A stretch of 64,000 nucleotides of DNA from Gnetum montanum (lineage: Eukaryota > Streptophyta > Gnetopsida > Gnetales > Gnetaceae), in NCBI GenBank assembly GCA_015680685.1, contig MNCI01025409.1, forward strand, positions 6,940 through 70,939. The letters are read 5' to 3'. The position numbers and the translations under genes are program-made. Under the pieces are notes generated by a model. That model was not told the origin of the DNA. It saw only the letters and a list, made by a program, of their open reading frames with translations, and did no database searches. This document shows, one piece after another, positions 34,331-46,049 of the stretch. Position 1 is the first letter of the stretch, and each line of letters begins with the position of its first letter.

Positions 34331-35506
34331 CAATATTGCAACTCCACTAAGGATTCCACCTAGTTTATTTGGATGTCCTCTACTTGTTTACTTTTTTGAT
34401 TGACTAATTTCAATCCTAGTCATGGGGGTGCCCATCAGGACACGTAGGAACCTTCTAAATTTTTTTCACTTTCTTATTATTTTCTCTACTTTCTTAATAA
34501 ATTTTCCAATTATTTTATATTTTTTAATTTCTTAATAATTTCTCCATTCTTTGATATTTTCTAATTCTTTGGTAATATTTCATTCTTTTTATCTTTCTAA
34601 TTCTTGATATCTTTTCTAATTTTTCATGTTTTGTTCTCATTTTACTTGTACATATTTTTTCAAATCTCAATAAAACATATCAAATAAGGAAATATGTAGT
34701 CCCAATAAGGTGAATATTTATCTATATCATTGATGATAAGGGAATGATTATCTATATAGTGAGGCCACAATGTCCATTCAATCATTCCAACAATAACAGG
34801 TTCTTACCATGGCCATAATGACATTCTTTTCATAATAAAACTAATAATAAAATTGTGATCATTATGCCTAGATAGAAGAGTGAAGAACCAAGTGGGAATG
34901 GAAAGGGTGTGACATCAATGGCATTTGTGGATTCTCTTGAATTATTGCTGTAAGTTCTATCTTGTTGCTAGGGATGTATTATATCCTTGTAGCTCTAACG
35001 AAAAATGGGAGTAAGAATATAATAAGTGTTGCCTTACCATGTTACTGTAAGGACATGTTACCCATGCCTGAAGTAGTCCTCTCGTAAGGTTGACACACTT
35101 AAAAATAAAATCCATGCACAAGAATAAATTTCTAGGGGTTCCATTGCAAAGACATGTGATGCATGCTTGAAGGTAGGAATCTTCTCAGGAATCTCAAAAA
35201 TAAAAAGTGCAATGAATAACCTTCTTCCTTAAAAAACATGCCAAGTGGTCATGCTACTTGCAATAGTGATAGTCTTGTGGTAGTAATTCTTAGAGATGAA
35301 ATAATGTGATGTCACTGGAAAGTAGTTTGGACTTGGTTTGAATCTTGGAAAGAAAGACTAATGATTACTTTAACCACTCATTACACACACGAGTTCATTT
35401 TGCCTATCGTAAGACATCTCACATCCCAGTTTCAGCAATCCCTTCTATAGTTCATCTCACCTCCCTATATATTTAATCATAACTTTATGGTTTTGTGTAA
35501 TATAGC
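34331..35506 (+). other. 3' noncoding region of D, first part
   Basis: Opens with a TCATGGGGGTG block, then a run of TTTCTTAATAA/TTTTCTAATTC words. Shares AAAGGGTGTGAC and other blocks with the noncoding regions of A and C. No gene. Cut at 35506 by element E and resumes at 57753 (TSD ATAGC/ATAGT). Confidence 0.75.
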
Positions 35507-36434
35507 TGATGAGTGGTTGAGGTACCCCTATGCCCAACCATAAGAATTATGAAGCATTCACGTGTGATCTTGTTGAATTTCATGGACTCTATAGTTTTTG
35601 GTACACTAGTCTTCTAGGAAGTGAAACTTACCCTAAGGTCATTCGTTGTCTTTCCAATTACACTTGTGATGCACATGGTATGGTTAAGTGTAATGGAGGC
35701 ATATGATTTTTATTATTTTTTGTTTCATGTTCTTTGGTGCTTAAAGTAGAGAGATGAAGTAATTTAATAACTAATCTAATTTAACTAACTAAATAATCTC
35801 TAACTAGTCCTAACATAAGCATTCGGTCTCACTTTCTGTATATGTCCTAAACCCATGTATCCATTGCTGGGTTACCAAGCACTATGCTACTAGGTGTAGC
35901 AAGCAATAATGTTGCTGGGATTACCAAGATAATACGTGTTTACACTTGAAGCAGTCATACTTATGTATTTAACCTATTTAGCTTATCTTACTTAATCACT
36001 TAACTAGCTTAATTATTGAGAAACATTGAATAAATAAATAAATAATTAAATGAAAGAATAAAAATTTAAATTATCTAGAATTATGTAAGGTTTACCAAGA
36101 AGCTCATCTTTATTTTCGTACACATTAGTGTGGTTTAGGTACAATAGTGCTTGAATAAAGATCCATACACTCAATGAATCTTGTTGTGGACACTTGGGAA
36201 AATATTCTAACTTTCAAATGAACAAACTACAAGTGCTTTGCTAGTACTATGAATTGATGCCCATAAACATGGTTGGGGAGCTCGTATTTATAGTTTTTAC
36301 TATAGTACTGTGTCAATAGGGCCTCGTAGACATAGCAAATGCTATGTTAACATGGCCTCGTCGATGGGGCATCATCACATAAATGAGGCGCCTTCAATGG
36401 AGGCCCATCAACATGACACTTTGATTTTTCATCA
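35507..36434 (-). mobile_element. 3' LTR of element E
   Basis: 928 bp; on the minus strand it starts TGATGAAAAATC and ends CCACTCATCA. U3 has GCCCCATCGACGAGGCC-type repeats, then TATAAATA (about 36287-36294). R and U5 words match the other LTRs. Confidence 0.93.
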
Positions 36435-36452
36435 TACCCTATGATTGAATAA
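36435..36452 (-). promoter_or_regulatory. Polypurine tract of E
   Basis: The minus strand reads TTATTCAATCATAGGGTA before the LTR start, equivalent to ATTCAGTCATGGGGGTA in C. Confidence 0.75.
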
Positions 36453-36639
36453 AAATTTGTCCTCGAGTTTCTTTTATAAAATTGGAAAGGTATGGGATTA
36501 TTAACTAACACTGCACAAAACAAATTGCCTTGACAAAATTGAGCGCTTGAGTGTACAAATCAATAAATTACAAAGTTTTGGTGTTCATGATACAAAATTG
36601 AATACTTTGACATGGCTACACAAAAATTTGACAGCACAT

Positions 36640-38966
36640 CCTTTGATGATGTAAAGGTGGTGGATAAGATTAGACAGTCCTAGGTAGTGGAGGCTCCTGA
36701 GGTTCCAAAGGACCTTTAGTAGCTTCAGGCATGTGTGGTAGCTAAGGCAACTGTAGTTATCCTATTGTAGTTGTAACCTCTGATGGAAGGCAAAAGGCAT
36801 CTAGTAATGCCTTCATCTTCTTCTCCTTACTCTAGGGATCATTCACAATCCACATAGCATCACCAATGTGGGCTAGATTGTAGATATCCCATGGATAGGG
36901 CATTATCAGGAACATCTTTTTTACATTAACAAACCAAGAAACGGATTGTTACATTTGATATTGAACACCTTGACTATGTTCTGCAACTCCTAGTAGTCAT
37001 TCATCCTCTTGGCTAGGTTCTTGGTAGTTGATCGTTGATCTATTGTTTGCCATCACAAGATTTTGTTTGGTGTCCTTGTGATGCTTGAACTCAACCCCGT
37101 ACAATAGGTACAAGCTGGCCACCTTCTTCTCAAGTTTAGACCATGATTGTCTAGTAGTTAACATGGCCAGATTTGCATAACAGAGATTGGCAAGCTCCAT
37201 ATACTTTGTCATATCTTCAATCTATAGCTCCTTCATGTAGATTTTTGCTTTGTTGTAGGTGTCTATCCCATCAATGATGGATTGCCACACTTATTTTCCC
37301 TACTGGAGCTATTGGAGGGTTTTTTTCACTTTCACCTTCACCAACTAGATGTGTTTTTCATTTACTTATTTTTGTAGACAAACCTGTTCTTTGTAATGGT
37401 TCTTGACTCTCTCAAATTTTAGAGCCTTCAATTTCTAGGTGGCTACGTTGATCACAGTTTTTTGGCGAAGGGCATAGACCTCCTCCATGGAGAGATTTCT
37501 ATTTTCTATTGCCAATCTCCTCAATTTTATGTTTTCTCTGGTGAATTACTCTTGCTATTAATGGATGAAATCTGTTAACTATTCCTTGTGTGCACCAANG
37601 TTTAGTTTAGTGGGAAGTTGTTCCATATCTTCATCTTTTGTTAGTGCTAGGTTGAGAAATGTGGGGTTGACAATCTGGGCTCTTAATTTTACAACTTCCA
37701 TAGCCAAGCATTCATTTAGCTCCTTGGCTATTTCAAGTTGCCCCTCCAATATGATGTTCTTGCCCCTTGCCTCAAGCAACTCTGATTGGGTAGTAGTAAT
37801 ACTATTTGAAAGGTTAAAGACATCCAGAAGTGGTTGCTCAGTTCCCACTAGTTGGTCTAGTAGTTATTCATGCTACACTATGTTTATTTTGCTGCTTGTG
37901 GTTCCTATAGATGTCTGCACATCCTTGAGTGTAGTGATGTTTGGTGTAGATGCCCTAGGTATGTTGAGTGTTTTGGTAATATGGTTAGTGACCACTTCTT
38001 TTGTAGTTTGCTATCCCAGGTGCTACATCACCAATACAGTTGCCCCTTCATCCTTCTCCAAGCACACTAAGGAGTTCATAGTATTTCCAGAGATTTTTGG
38101 AAGTGGCTACTACTCTGTAAGAGATATTATGACCTCTCTGGTGCTCAAATTCAACCTTGTGGGTAGCTAGATCCTTTGGGTTGAGAAGATGGATCCACCT
38201 CCACCCATTAAATTGATTTTTTGGGCCACCTCATTTAGATGACTCATTGCTAGTCTATATATGGATGGGTCCCTGCCACTCATGCCTGCTCATTGCTCTT
38301 ATTTACTCAAGAGCCATTCTTTGTATTCATGCAATTGTTGGACAGTTGCAGTGATGTATGGAATAGTTATTTGAGTGGTAGACGGAGGTGGTTGTCACTA
38401 CTTCTCTTCTTGGAGAGTCGTGGGAAGTGTCTTATCCTTCATCATTTTCACCCAATTGGTAGTCAAAAAAATCCTAATAGTATCATTGGTATAATAGGCT
38501 ATTCCTCCCCTTCGATAGATTTTCTTGATTAGGCATGGGAAGGGAAGTGTCTTTCTTCCACATTCATTTTCTTTAAAGTGCTTCTCCATCTCTAGATAGA
38601 TCATCTATGAAAGGTTGATAGGGAATCTCCCGGTCATAGTGGCACATGATCAGGTAGAGCATGTAGTAATTTTACTTAGCCTCACTATAGGTTAAGGTGG
38701 AAGGTTACAATCTTGTAGTGAATCCTCTCTACCGGTGTGAGTGTGCCAAACTCCTTATGGTCGACACCATAGCACTTTTGAACCCATTCTTTCTTTATGC
38801 TGGCATCTACTTGCATTAGGATCTTAGTAGTATTTACTCCTATTTTGGGTAACCCAAGTATTGTAGCAATGGCCTGCACTGAGTAGGACACTAAGATCTC
38901 CTTGATTTTCATCATTTATCTGGGCTACCTATTATTCTAGAATAAAAATGCCTCTTCCTTGTACCA
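36640..38966 (-). pseudogene. Second gene of element E, main part
   Basis: The 3' seven-eighths of a gene homologous to 58851-61594 in D. On the minus strand, from 38966: SYSVQAIATILGLPKIG, LTPVERIHYKIVTFHLNL, EKHFKENECGRKTLPFP and LIKKIYRRGGIAYY. This wording resembles the plant 'putative transposon protein' domain found in many plant retroelement ORFs (possibly Pfam PF20167, from memory). Farther on are coiled-coil stretches (LLEARGKNIILEGQLEIAKE, 37848-37579), then KYMELANLCYANLAML, matched in D by KYMGLVNLWYANLAML, and a C-terminal PYPWD block. Stops are present and an N lies at 37599. The gene is continued at 48150 beyond F. Function unknown; position is that of the env-like ORF of Athila, but I see no signal peptide or clear membrane segment. 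Confidence 0.75.
37599..37599. other. Single N
   Basis: An unresolved base in the second gene of E. No flanking duplication is evident. Confidence 0.9.
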
Positions 38967-39774
38967 TGTGACGTTTGAAAAAATCGATGGTTGGAACACC
39001 GAGAGGTCACTAGGCGTATAGCCTAACCCTGAATCCATGCAAGGGCTGTGCTAGAGAAAATGGAAAAGGGATGCCTTGAACGGTCTGGTCAATCAGAAAG
39101 GGACTTATGTGGTGTTAAAACAATTGTGTGTGAAAAGTGTTTATACTACGTTATGCATGGGCATTGGGTCCATCTAAGCTAGAGCATAGCAGGGTGTCCC
39201 AGCCTAAGAACAATGATGTAAATGTGCAAATATGTATGAAAAAGTGAGAAAATACAAGTGTTAGGCTAAATGGCAAAGAGGAATGCTTGAAAAATGCAAC
39301 AGAATTTGAGAACAACAGTGTAGCACCCCAAAAGAGGGAGCATAGCTAATTCACAAAGGATCTCAAAAGGTACATAGTGTACAATAGGCGTAGTGGGAGT
39401 GTATTCCTAGCCTTGGTGGTGTTAGGCTATGAAGTTTGGTGCTCATTGTGATGAATTGTGCCTACCAGGTTGGTAGCCATGGTGTACTATGCAATGTTCT
39501 ATAGGGCTACAATGGGGCTGCAATGTAGCATGCAGTGTAGCTATGCTTCTCTACTGGTGTAGTGTGCTCTGGGTTCTATTCGCCCACAACGCTAAGTGCC
39601 AAGATGCCAAAGTGCCAAAATGCCAAATGGAAGTGCCAACCACCTTACTGGTGAAAAATGGAAGACAACTCCCCCTCCTCAAAAGAGGGCTTAGGGGTAT
39701 TTATAGGGCTAGGGTTAGTCCAAAATGTGGATTAGGTGCCATGTGGCAGTGTGGTGGGTGGGATCATGCTCATT

Positions 39775-40025
39775 CCGTGTTATGTGTAGGACATAGGATG
39801 CTAGTTGCTATGCTCATCTCATGTTATGTGCGAGACATGGGATGTTTGCTACTAGGCTTGTCCCATGTTACACGTGGAACACGGGATGCTATCTGCTATG
39901 CTCGTCCCATGTTATGTGTGGTACATGGGATGTTTGTTGTTGGGCCTATCCCGTGTTACATGCGGGACATGGGATACTATCTGCTATGCTCATCTTGTGT
40001 TACATGTGGGACATGGAATGCTAGC
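39775..40025 (-). repeat. 44-bp tandem array in the 3' LTR of F
   Basis: Five to six units of 44 bp, each with an internal inverted pair (CCCATGTTAC ... GGGACATGGG). Alternate units are more alike (ending GCTATCTGCTATG or GTTTGTTGTTGGG), giving an 88-bp dimer. Because 3 x 44 = 132 the array stays open in all frames, which produces spurious ORFs. Confidence 0.9.
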
Positions 40026-40034
40026 TGCTACACT

Positions 40035-40250
40035 AGAAAGGGTGCTACGCTACACTATGCTACATAGTCTAATATGGTGCTACACTGCGCTACGTTGCCC
40101 TACGCTGCACAGTGTGATCGGGTGCTACGCTGCACTACATTGCGTGCAATGGTGGTGCTACACTACACAGTGTGAATGGGTGCTATACTGTGCTATGCTA
40201 CATAGCGTGACATGGTGCTATGCTACACTACACTACGCAGCGTGACATGT
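40035..40250 (-). repeat. ~35-bp tandem array in the 3' LTR of F
   Basis: About six degenerate units of GGTGCTACGCTGCACTACG plus CACAGCGTGACAT-like sequence. Each has TACGCTG and its near inverse CAGCGTG. Fewer units than in the 5' LTR. Confidence 0.9.
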
Positions 40251-40419
40251 AAATCTACAGAAAGTGCCATCATTCTAACACTGAGAAAAATTTTGCAAAT
40301 CTGGTAGTTGGAGTTGACTACACTCAACACTTGGAAAAATATGGGCAAAGTGCCACTGTTTTGACACTTAGCCAAATTTTCAGTCAAGATATCAAGACAT
40401 GAAATTTTGTGGTGTTTCA

Positions 40420-40437
40420 ATGGCCCCTCTTTGTTGA
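40420..40437 (-). promoter_or_regulatory. Polypurine tract of F
   Basis: Minus strand TCAACAAAGAGGGGCCAT, immediately before TGAAACACC. Confidence 0.9.
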
Positions 40438-42297
40438 AGTCTGGAGGAGTGGCCCAAGAGACATTCACAAAGAATTACAAAAAATCACAGTAGACATGCC
40501 ACCAACATCACTCGTTGGTACAAGATCGGATGTTGTTTTCTCATGCTCAATAGTAGTGTGGGAATAAGGTTATGTTGAGGGAAAATGGGTATAGGCAATG
40601 CTAGGGAGATGAAATTTAAATGGTGGAAATTAAATGCAAACAATGGATCATGATGTAAGATACAAATTCAGCATGGTTGACAGTGACCATGGCATGAAGT
40701 GGTTTTCCCCTGAAACATTGACCTCTTGTTGGAGTGCTTATGAGAGCGTCAAAGTCAATCTAAGGCTAGGCCAGTTGTGAAGTTGCAGCATTATCAATTT
40801 GCTTGGGGATGTGCTTTTCCCCATTGTTTTCCTGCTATGAGGCAAACCTCTGTTGGGTTTGGCTTATTGTTGAATACTAGCTGTAAGGGATGGGCCATCA
40901 AGTAAAGGGGCTTTTCTTTAATGTAACCACATTACATTTGTAGGACAAGTGTTTGATCCTTGGGATGAGTTATGTTACATCCATTTAGGGCTTTGACTAG
41001 CCCATAAAGGCTCCCCCTGGGATGAGTTGTGTTACGCCCGTCATGAGTTCAATAGTTGATGTGAAGAGAATGCCATGTATGTCACAATGCGTATGCCAGA
41101 GGGATGTGAAATCATGAGTATGTGGGAGATGAGAGGATATTGGGATGAAGGAGTGGATGTGCATAGGCTATAACAGAGATGAGGGGGATGTGCACTATTG
41201 AGTGGCTTAACTAGTCTAATCATGCACATTAGAGCAACGTGGTAACTTGCTGCTACGATGAGATGCATCTTTACAAGACTGCCTCCAAGGATTTTTCCTA
41301 TGAACATAGCTTAGAGAAAATAAGAAAACCACAAAATGTGAAATGCAAGTGCAAATGCCAAATGTGAAGATGCTACAAGTGCTAGATGCGAAGATGCTAT
41401 AAATGTGTTAAATGTTGTGCTAGTTGCAAGTGCTCAAGAAGCTAGTGAAAGTGCTAGGGTGATGATGTTGCAAGTCCTCTGAAGTACATACTAATGGCAA
41501 GTGCCTCAAAAGATTAGGAGAATGGTAGGAGGCGATGATGCTATGAGTGCCACCAAGGCCGCATTAATGGCAAGTGCTCCAAAAGATCAACAACATGCCA
41601 TTTTAAAGTCCTGGCAAACTGTAAACATAGTTTAAGGTCCTGGTAGATTGTGATGTGCTAGTTTATAGTCCTAGTAGACTATTGGATGGTAGTTTAATGT
41701 CATAGAGGACAATGGATGTTGTGCCAGTTTAACGTCATGAACCAAGGATGAGCTGTTGTGCTAGTTTAACATCATAACCCAAGGATGGGCTATTGTGCTA
41801 GTTTAACGTCATGACCCAAGGACAAGCTGTTGTGCCAATTTAACCTCATGACCCAAGGACGAGTTGTGCTAGTTTATAGTTATAGTAAATTGCTTACCTT
41901 GCTTGTGTAAGGTGCGATGCTGCATGCATGGTCATGTTGTGTGCCTACAAGATCATGCAAAAATCAACTAAAAAGAAGACAACATCAAGTAACACCTATC
42001 ATAAATAGAGTTAAAATGTACGAATGAAAGAAAAGCAATGCAAAAAGTGATAGTTTTAGGTCGTTCTGGGTCGTAGGCTAGCTTAAGGCCTTTTCAGGCC
42101 ATGTGTTTTTGTTGTTGTTTTTTGTTTATGTTTTTCAAATGCAATTCATAAGCTAAGTGGATGGATGTGTAGACAAAGCATAAATATGTAAACAAAGCAA
42201 AGTAGTATGTAAACTAGGAAAGTAGGTGAAATGTAAATGCATGAACAAATGCAACCCAAGAAAAAACCAAAAATGCATGGCCAATGGAGGCAAGGGG
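40438..42297 (-). other. 3' noncoding region of element F
   Basis: 1.86 kb between the protease stop and the polypurine tract with no credible ORF. In an autonomous Tat-like element the RT, RNase H and integrase genes would follow the protease here. Contains the 37-bp tandem repeat at 41724-41880 and CAAGTGCTN-type short repeats at 41340-41600. Confidence 0.8.
41724..41880 (+). repeat. 37-bp tandem repeat (GTTTAACGTCATGACCCAAGG)
   Basis: Units at 41724-41760, 41761-41797, 41798-41834 and a shorter one at 41835-41868, each starting CTAGTTTAAC or a variant and ending GTTGTG. Weaker units precede it from about 41600. Confidence 0.9.
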
Positions 42298-42960
42298 TTA
42301 GTAGGTGCTTAATGCATTTTTGGCCAAGGAAAAGTCTTGATCATGTAGTTGCTTCCTAATCAGGTGTGGATTAGGGAGCATGTAAGGCTTAGGATCCTTT
42401 GGGAGGCTATTGGCTTCAACCACTTGTTTAGGTATGTTAGCCTTAGGCATTGCATTGGTTTCCATAAGTGTACCACCAAGAAACTCTTCTTCCAAAACTT
42501 GCACCATGTCTATGTCGTGGATAGTCAAAGATGAAGCATTATCACCATGGATGATAACTTGACCACCTTCGTATGGAAGGTGGATTTCTTGGTGGATGGA
42601 AGAAGAGATGGCCCTTAGTTGGGCTAGCCAAGGCCTGCCTAGAATCATGTTGAAACCTAGCATATCCTCTATGTCAATGAGATCTACACTGGTGGGGAAT
42701 TGCTCTCCTACCACGAAGGCTAGGTTGATTGTACCCTTGATAGTGCTACATGATCCGTTGAAGGATTTTAGACACGTGATTTTAGTTGGCTTGATTTCAT
42801 CTACCAAGCCTAGCTTATCGATGATGGAGTATAGGACTATATTTTTTGCTGCACCATCATCGACATGGACTTTGGGGATGGTGCATTGCCCAACATGAAT
42901 GCTAATGGATAATGGAGCTGTAGTGACGTCCCCTCATTTGGGGTTGACTTTGATTGCATC
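42298..42960 (-). pseudogene. Protease of element F
   Basis: Minus-strand retropepsin-like domain. The N-terminal block IPKVHVDDGAAKNIVL stands where Tat-like enzymes have D-T/S-G-S-S, so the motif reads D-D-G-A. It is followed by LVDEIKPTKITCLKSFNG and a C-terminal block with MLGFNMILGRPWLAQLRAI. The final 169 codons (42807-42298) are open and end in a stop at 42298-42300. One TGA (probably from CGA) lies upstream near 42935. The enzyme would process Gag. The frame ends here instead of continuing into reverse transcriptase. Confidence 0.8.
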
Positions 42961-44712
42961 ATTGTGAAAGGCTAGAGATGTTGAACCTAATTCTTGTGGT
43001 GTAGGAGGCAACATCATTACACAGATGGATGCCTCATCTGTAGGATGTCCTTCGTAACAGGAATGGATGCCAAGATTAGGGCCAGTGCTTGGCAGTGAGC
43101 AGATGAGGTCATGATCAGGTTGTACAAGCTCAAAGTTGTGTTCTTTTGCTTGAGCATTTGTTTCACCTAGGTTAGTGCAACTACGAAGCCTGTGTCATTG
43201 GCTGTTGTGTTGGCCTTGAATTCCTCCATGTGGCTTGAAAGACAAATCTCTTGGGGAGGGGGATTAGGCTTGGTTTTCTTGGCCTGCTTGGGGGTAGGGG
43301 CCCTAGTGTTTGGTTGTTGCTTGTTAATTATAGCCTTTTCTTCAACCATGGGGGTCACGAGGCACTCATTCGTCCTCTTGCACTGCCATTTGGTAGGCCT
43401 ACCTGAGTTACTAATGGGGTCAACCCTTGAAGGAGGAGGGACCAAGATGTTGCCCACTATTGGGCTTTAGGTATGTGAGAGGCCATCATGTTGTGGCATC
43501 CTTATGAAAAATGGTAGTTTAGGAGTTGTTGTGTGACCAGGTCATTGTGGAACCTTGATGATGAAAGGTTGCTTAACGATTATTGTTGATGCATCATGCT
43601 AGTTTAACATCTTAGCAGATGGTTGTTGTGGAACCTTGACCACAAAGGGTGTTGTGGGTGCTTAAGGCAACACTTTGATAATAAAGGAAGGCCTCTTACT
43701 TGTGGAGGCTGAGGAGACCCTTGCCTTGTTAAGAGGCACATGGATCAGAAAAGGTTTTTGCATAGGTTTGGGCTTGCCACCTATGCTAATGGAGTTTATG
43801 ACATACGAAGCATCATCTGCACTGGATTGGCTCGCTGTGTCTAGAACCAATTGGCCCCATTCTATCATTCTTTGCAGGTCATCCTGCAAAGCATGACAGT
43901 TTTCCATACTATGACTAGACAACTGGTGGTAATGACAGTATTGGTCTAGCTTGAAGTGTTGTGGGAATGGGGGCTCGTTTGGTATTGCTAAGGTAGGGTT
44001 CCTTAGCAGTTCATAGTACTTATCATGTTTTTGGTAAGCAATCTCTGATATGTGTTTGTATTGGATTTGCTCGAATTTCAGGAGTTGCTCCAATAGTTTA
44101 GAGGATTCCATTGGTAGTGGTGTATACCTTGAATGATCCTTGCACTCAAAGTTAGACCTTGGGGTAGTCCCTATCGATGTAGGTGAGTTGATGCTAGAGT
44201 TGGTAGTTTTGTCAGTTGGGGCCTTGGGTTGCTTAGCTGTCGAGCCCCAGTTGGTTGCTTTTGTGCTTGCGGCCATTATTGCCATTGTTGTGTTTTGCTT
44301 GTGAGCATGTTGGTTTCCGTAGGCCACGTAGGCTGGGTCATTGGTAGCTTGCATTGCTTCCTATATGCCCTTTGTTTGGGCAAAGTCTTGGCTAAGAGAC
44401 TTCGGGGCTAGATAATATAGTTTAGACTTGATGAAGTAATTCACTGCACTTTTGAAGATGGCCAATAGATGTGTCTCTGCTAGGGGTTCATGCATTTCAT
44501 TCAATGCAGCATTCCAATGTTGGAGGAATTTTGGCATGGGTTCTAGAGGCCCCTGCTTAACCTACATGAGCTGGTTGAGGGTTGCTTCAAGATTTAGGTT
44601 GTACCTGAAGCATATCACAAACTGGCTTATGAGATCCTCCAAAGTGGAGATTGAGGCCTTGGGTAGCATGCGATACTAGTCTAAGGCCTTGCTAGTGAGT
44701 GACATGGGAACA

Positions 44713-44844
44713 TGCGCATGATGGCATGTTTCCAAGCTTGAAGGAGTAGGCACTCAGATCGAAATGTGACCAAGTGTNGTGCGCATGATGGCATGTTTCC
44801 AAGCTTGAAGGAGTAGGAACTCAGATCGAAATACGACCAAGTGT
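44713..44844. repeat. 65-bp duplication around a single N
   Basis: 44713-44777 and 44780-44844 are alike at all but three of 65 positions, and an N sits between them at 44778. This looks like two contig ends or two haplotypes joined rather than a biological repeat. Confidence 0.8.
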
Positions 44845-45123
44845 GCATTGGGGTCCCCTTCACCATTGTACTTGGTGAATTATGGCAGTTGGACCCTAGT
44901 TGGAAGAGTTAGAGGTGGTATTGTAGGACTTATGGGATCATCCTGATATAAGTCCACCAACTTAATGGTGTCGGAGGAGGTAGCCTTAAGTCGGTTGATC
45001 TCCTCCATCAAGCTTTGGATTATCTGGAATGTCTGATCCAAGCTTGAGGATGTGCTAGTTGATTGCATTGGTTGGGCTTGTGTTGGTTGCATAGCATAGG
45101 GTCGAATTGTTGGTTGTGGAGTT

Positions 45124-45213
45124 TTCTAGTTTAACGTTGTAGCGGACCGTTGTTGCCAGTTTAATGTTGTAGCGGATGGTTGTTGCTAGTTTAACGTCCT
45201 AGTAGACGGTTGT
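45124..45213 (+). repeat. ~30-bp tandem repeat inside F gag
   Basis: Three units: CTAGTTTAACGTTGTAGCGG, CCAGTTTAATGTTGTAGCGG and CTAGTTTAACGTCCTAGTAG, each followed by an ACGGTTGTTG-like tail. The same CTAGTTTAAC start recurs at 43599 and 41724. Confidence 0.85.
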
Positions 45214-45894
45214 AGTTGATGTGTTGGTTGAGGAATGGGCATTATGAATGAGGTGGGCCACACACAAGTGGGTTGGATGGACACCATAGATGCCAATGAG
45301 ATAGGTGGGATGTAGGATGCCTGAGTTTTTTGGGGCTGGGAGGTGGCCCCTGCATGAGCATAGTGTTGGGAAAATGCATTAGTTTCTTACGAGGAAGGCT
45401 GAATTAGCATGGTCATCATCTCAGAGAGGATGGATGGACTGAACTGAGAAGGGATTGTACTAGGGAGTGGTCATTAGAAGACGGTGTAGAGGGGGCTCTT
45501 GTGCTCGGAGTGGGCCTCGAACTCATCTTCTTCCTTCTATGAGGCTTTCTCGTAGGTTGTCCTTGCATCATGCTTATTTGCACAGATGAGTTGGAATAAC
45601 AACTAGTAGTAGGACTCCATGAGTGCGATTGTGTCAAACAAGGAGGGGTTGTACTCCCATCCATTCCGATGGACTCGTTTGTAGTCTTGTTTTACCTCCA
45701 AATGAAGATAATCCACTGGTAATCCTGCTTGGATTTTGCAACAAACAAAATTTTATTGTTCGTGGCTTAGTGCAGCATGCTTTGGTTGGATCCTAGTGTC
45801 AAATGTGTTAGACACCAATGTGGAAGGTTGATCTAGATTCATGTTCACAGATTGGGTTGTCAGAGTTGCTGTTTGCAGAAAATGGCTATCTTTG

Positions 45895-46030
45895 AAAACT
45901 ACAAAAAAGTAACTAAGTATTCCAGTAGTAGGAAAATGGCTAAGTATAAAAATATAGAAAAATGGCTAAGTGTAAAAATGTAGAAAAAATACTAAGTATA
46001 AAAATGTAGAAAAAATGCTAAGTATGAAAA
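45895..46030 (+). repeat. ~30-bp AT-rich tandem repeat in the F leader
   Basis: Four to five units of AAAAATGGCTAAGTATAAAA followed by ATGTAG. Between primer site and gag. Confidence 0.85.
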
Positions 46031-46049
46031 CTGTGAAAAATGGCCAACT

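Larger units (their letters stand above)
38967..40419 (-). mobile_element. 3' LTR of element F
   Basis: Minus-strand start TGAAACACCACAAAATTT, end at TGTGACG read on plus. A TATA box (CTATAAATACC on minus) at 39697-39707 separates a U3 of about 0.7 kb from R-U5. U3 holds two tandem arrays. Confidence 0.92.
42961..45664 (-). pseudogene. gag of element F (Tat-like)
   Basis: Minus strand, from a possible start at 45664. N-terminal Pro/Ser/Thr-rich segment, a short helical block (QIIQSLMEEINRLKATSS, 45092-44880), then a capsid-type domain (44880-44400) with FRSECLLLQAWKHAIMRMFP, PKASISTLEDLISQFV and WNAALNEMHEPLAETHLL. A 230-codon open part (44354-43662) has SKLLEQLLKFEQIQYKHIS, YYELLRNPTLAIPNEPP and the zinc-like YCHYHQLSSHSMENCHAL (C-x2-H-x6-H-x4-C), typical of Tat/Ogre-type Gag. 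After that a Thr/Pro-rich linker leads to the protease. A local 67-bp duplication around N 44778 lies in the capsid. I chose the start only because the frame opens there. Confidence 0.75.

Noticed and set aside
37565-38170. 201-codon plus-strand ORF rich in Ser, Val and Leu
   Set aside because: Shadow of the second gene of E, which is supported on the minus strand by its homologue in D.
39489-40245. Overlapping plus-strand ORFs of 67 to 192 codons with Cys/His-rich repeats
   Set aside because: They are antisense to F, lie in the U3 tandem arrays, and are open in three frames only because the 44-bp unit repeats in phase. Not proteins. The same holds for 47135-47541.
42596-42898. 100-codon plus-strand ORF
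   Set aside because: Antisense of the F protease, which has a clear retropepsin block on the minus strand.
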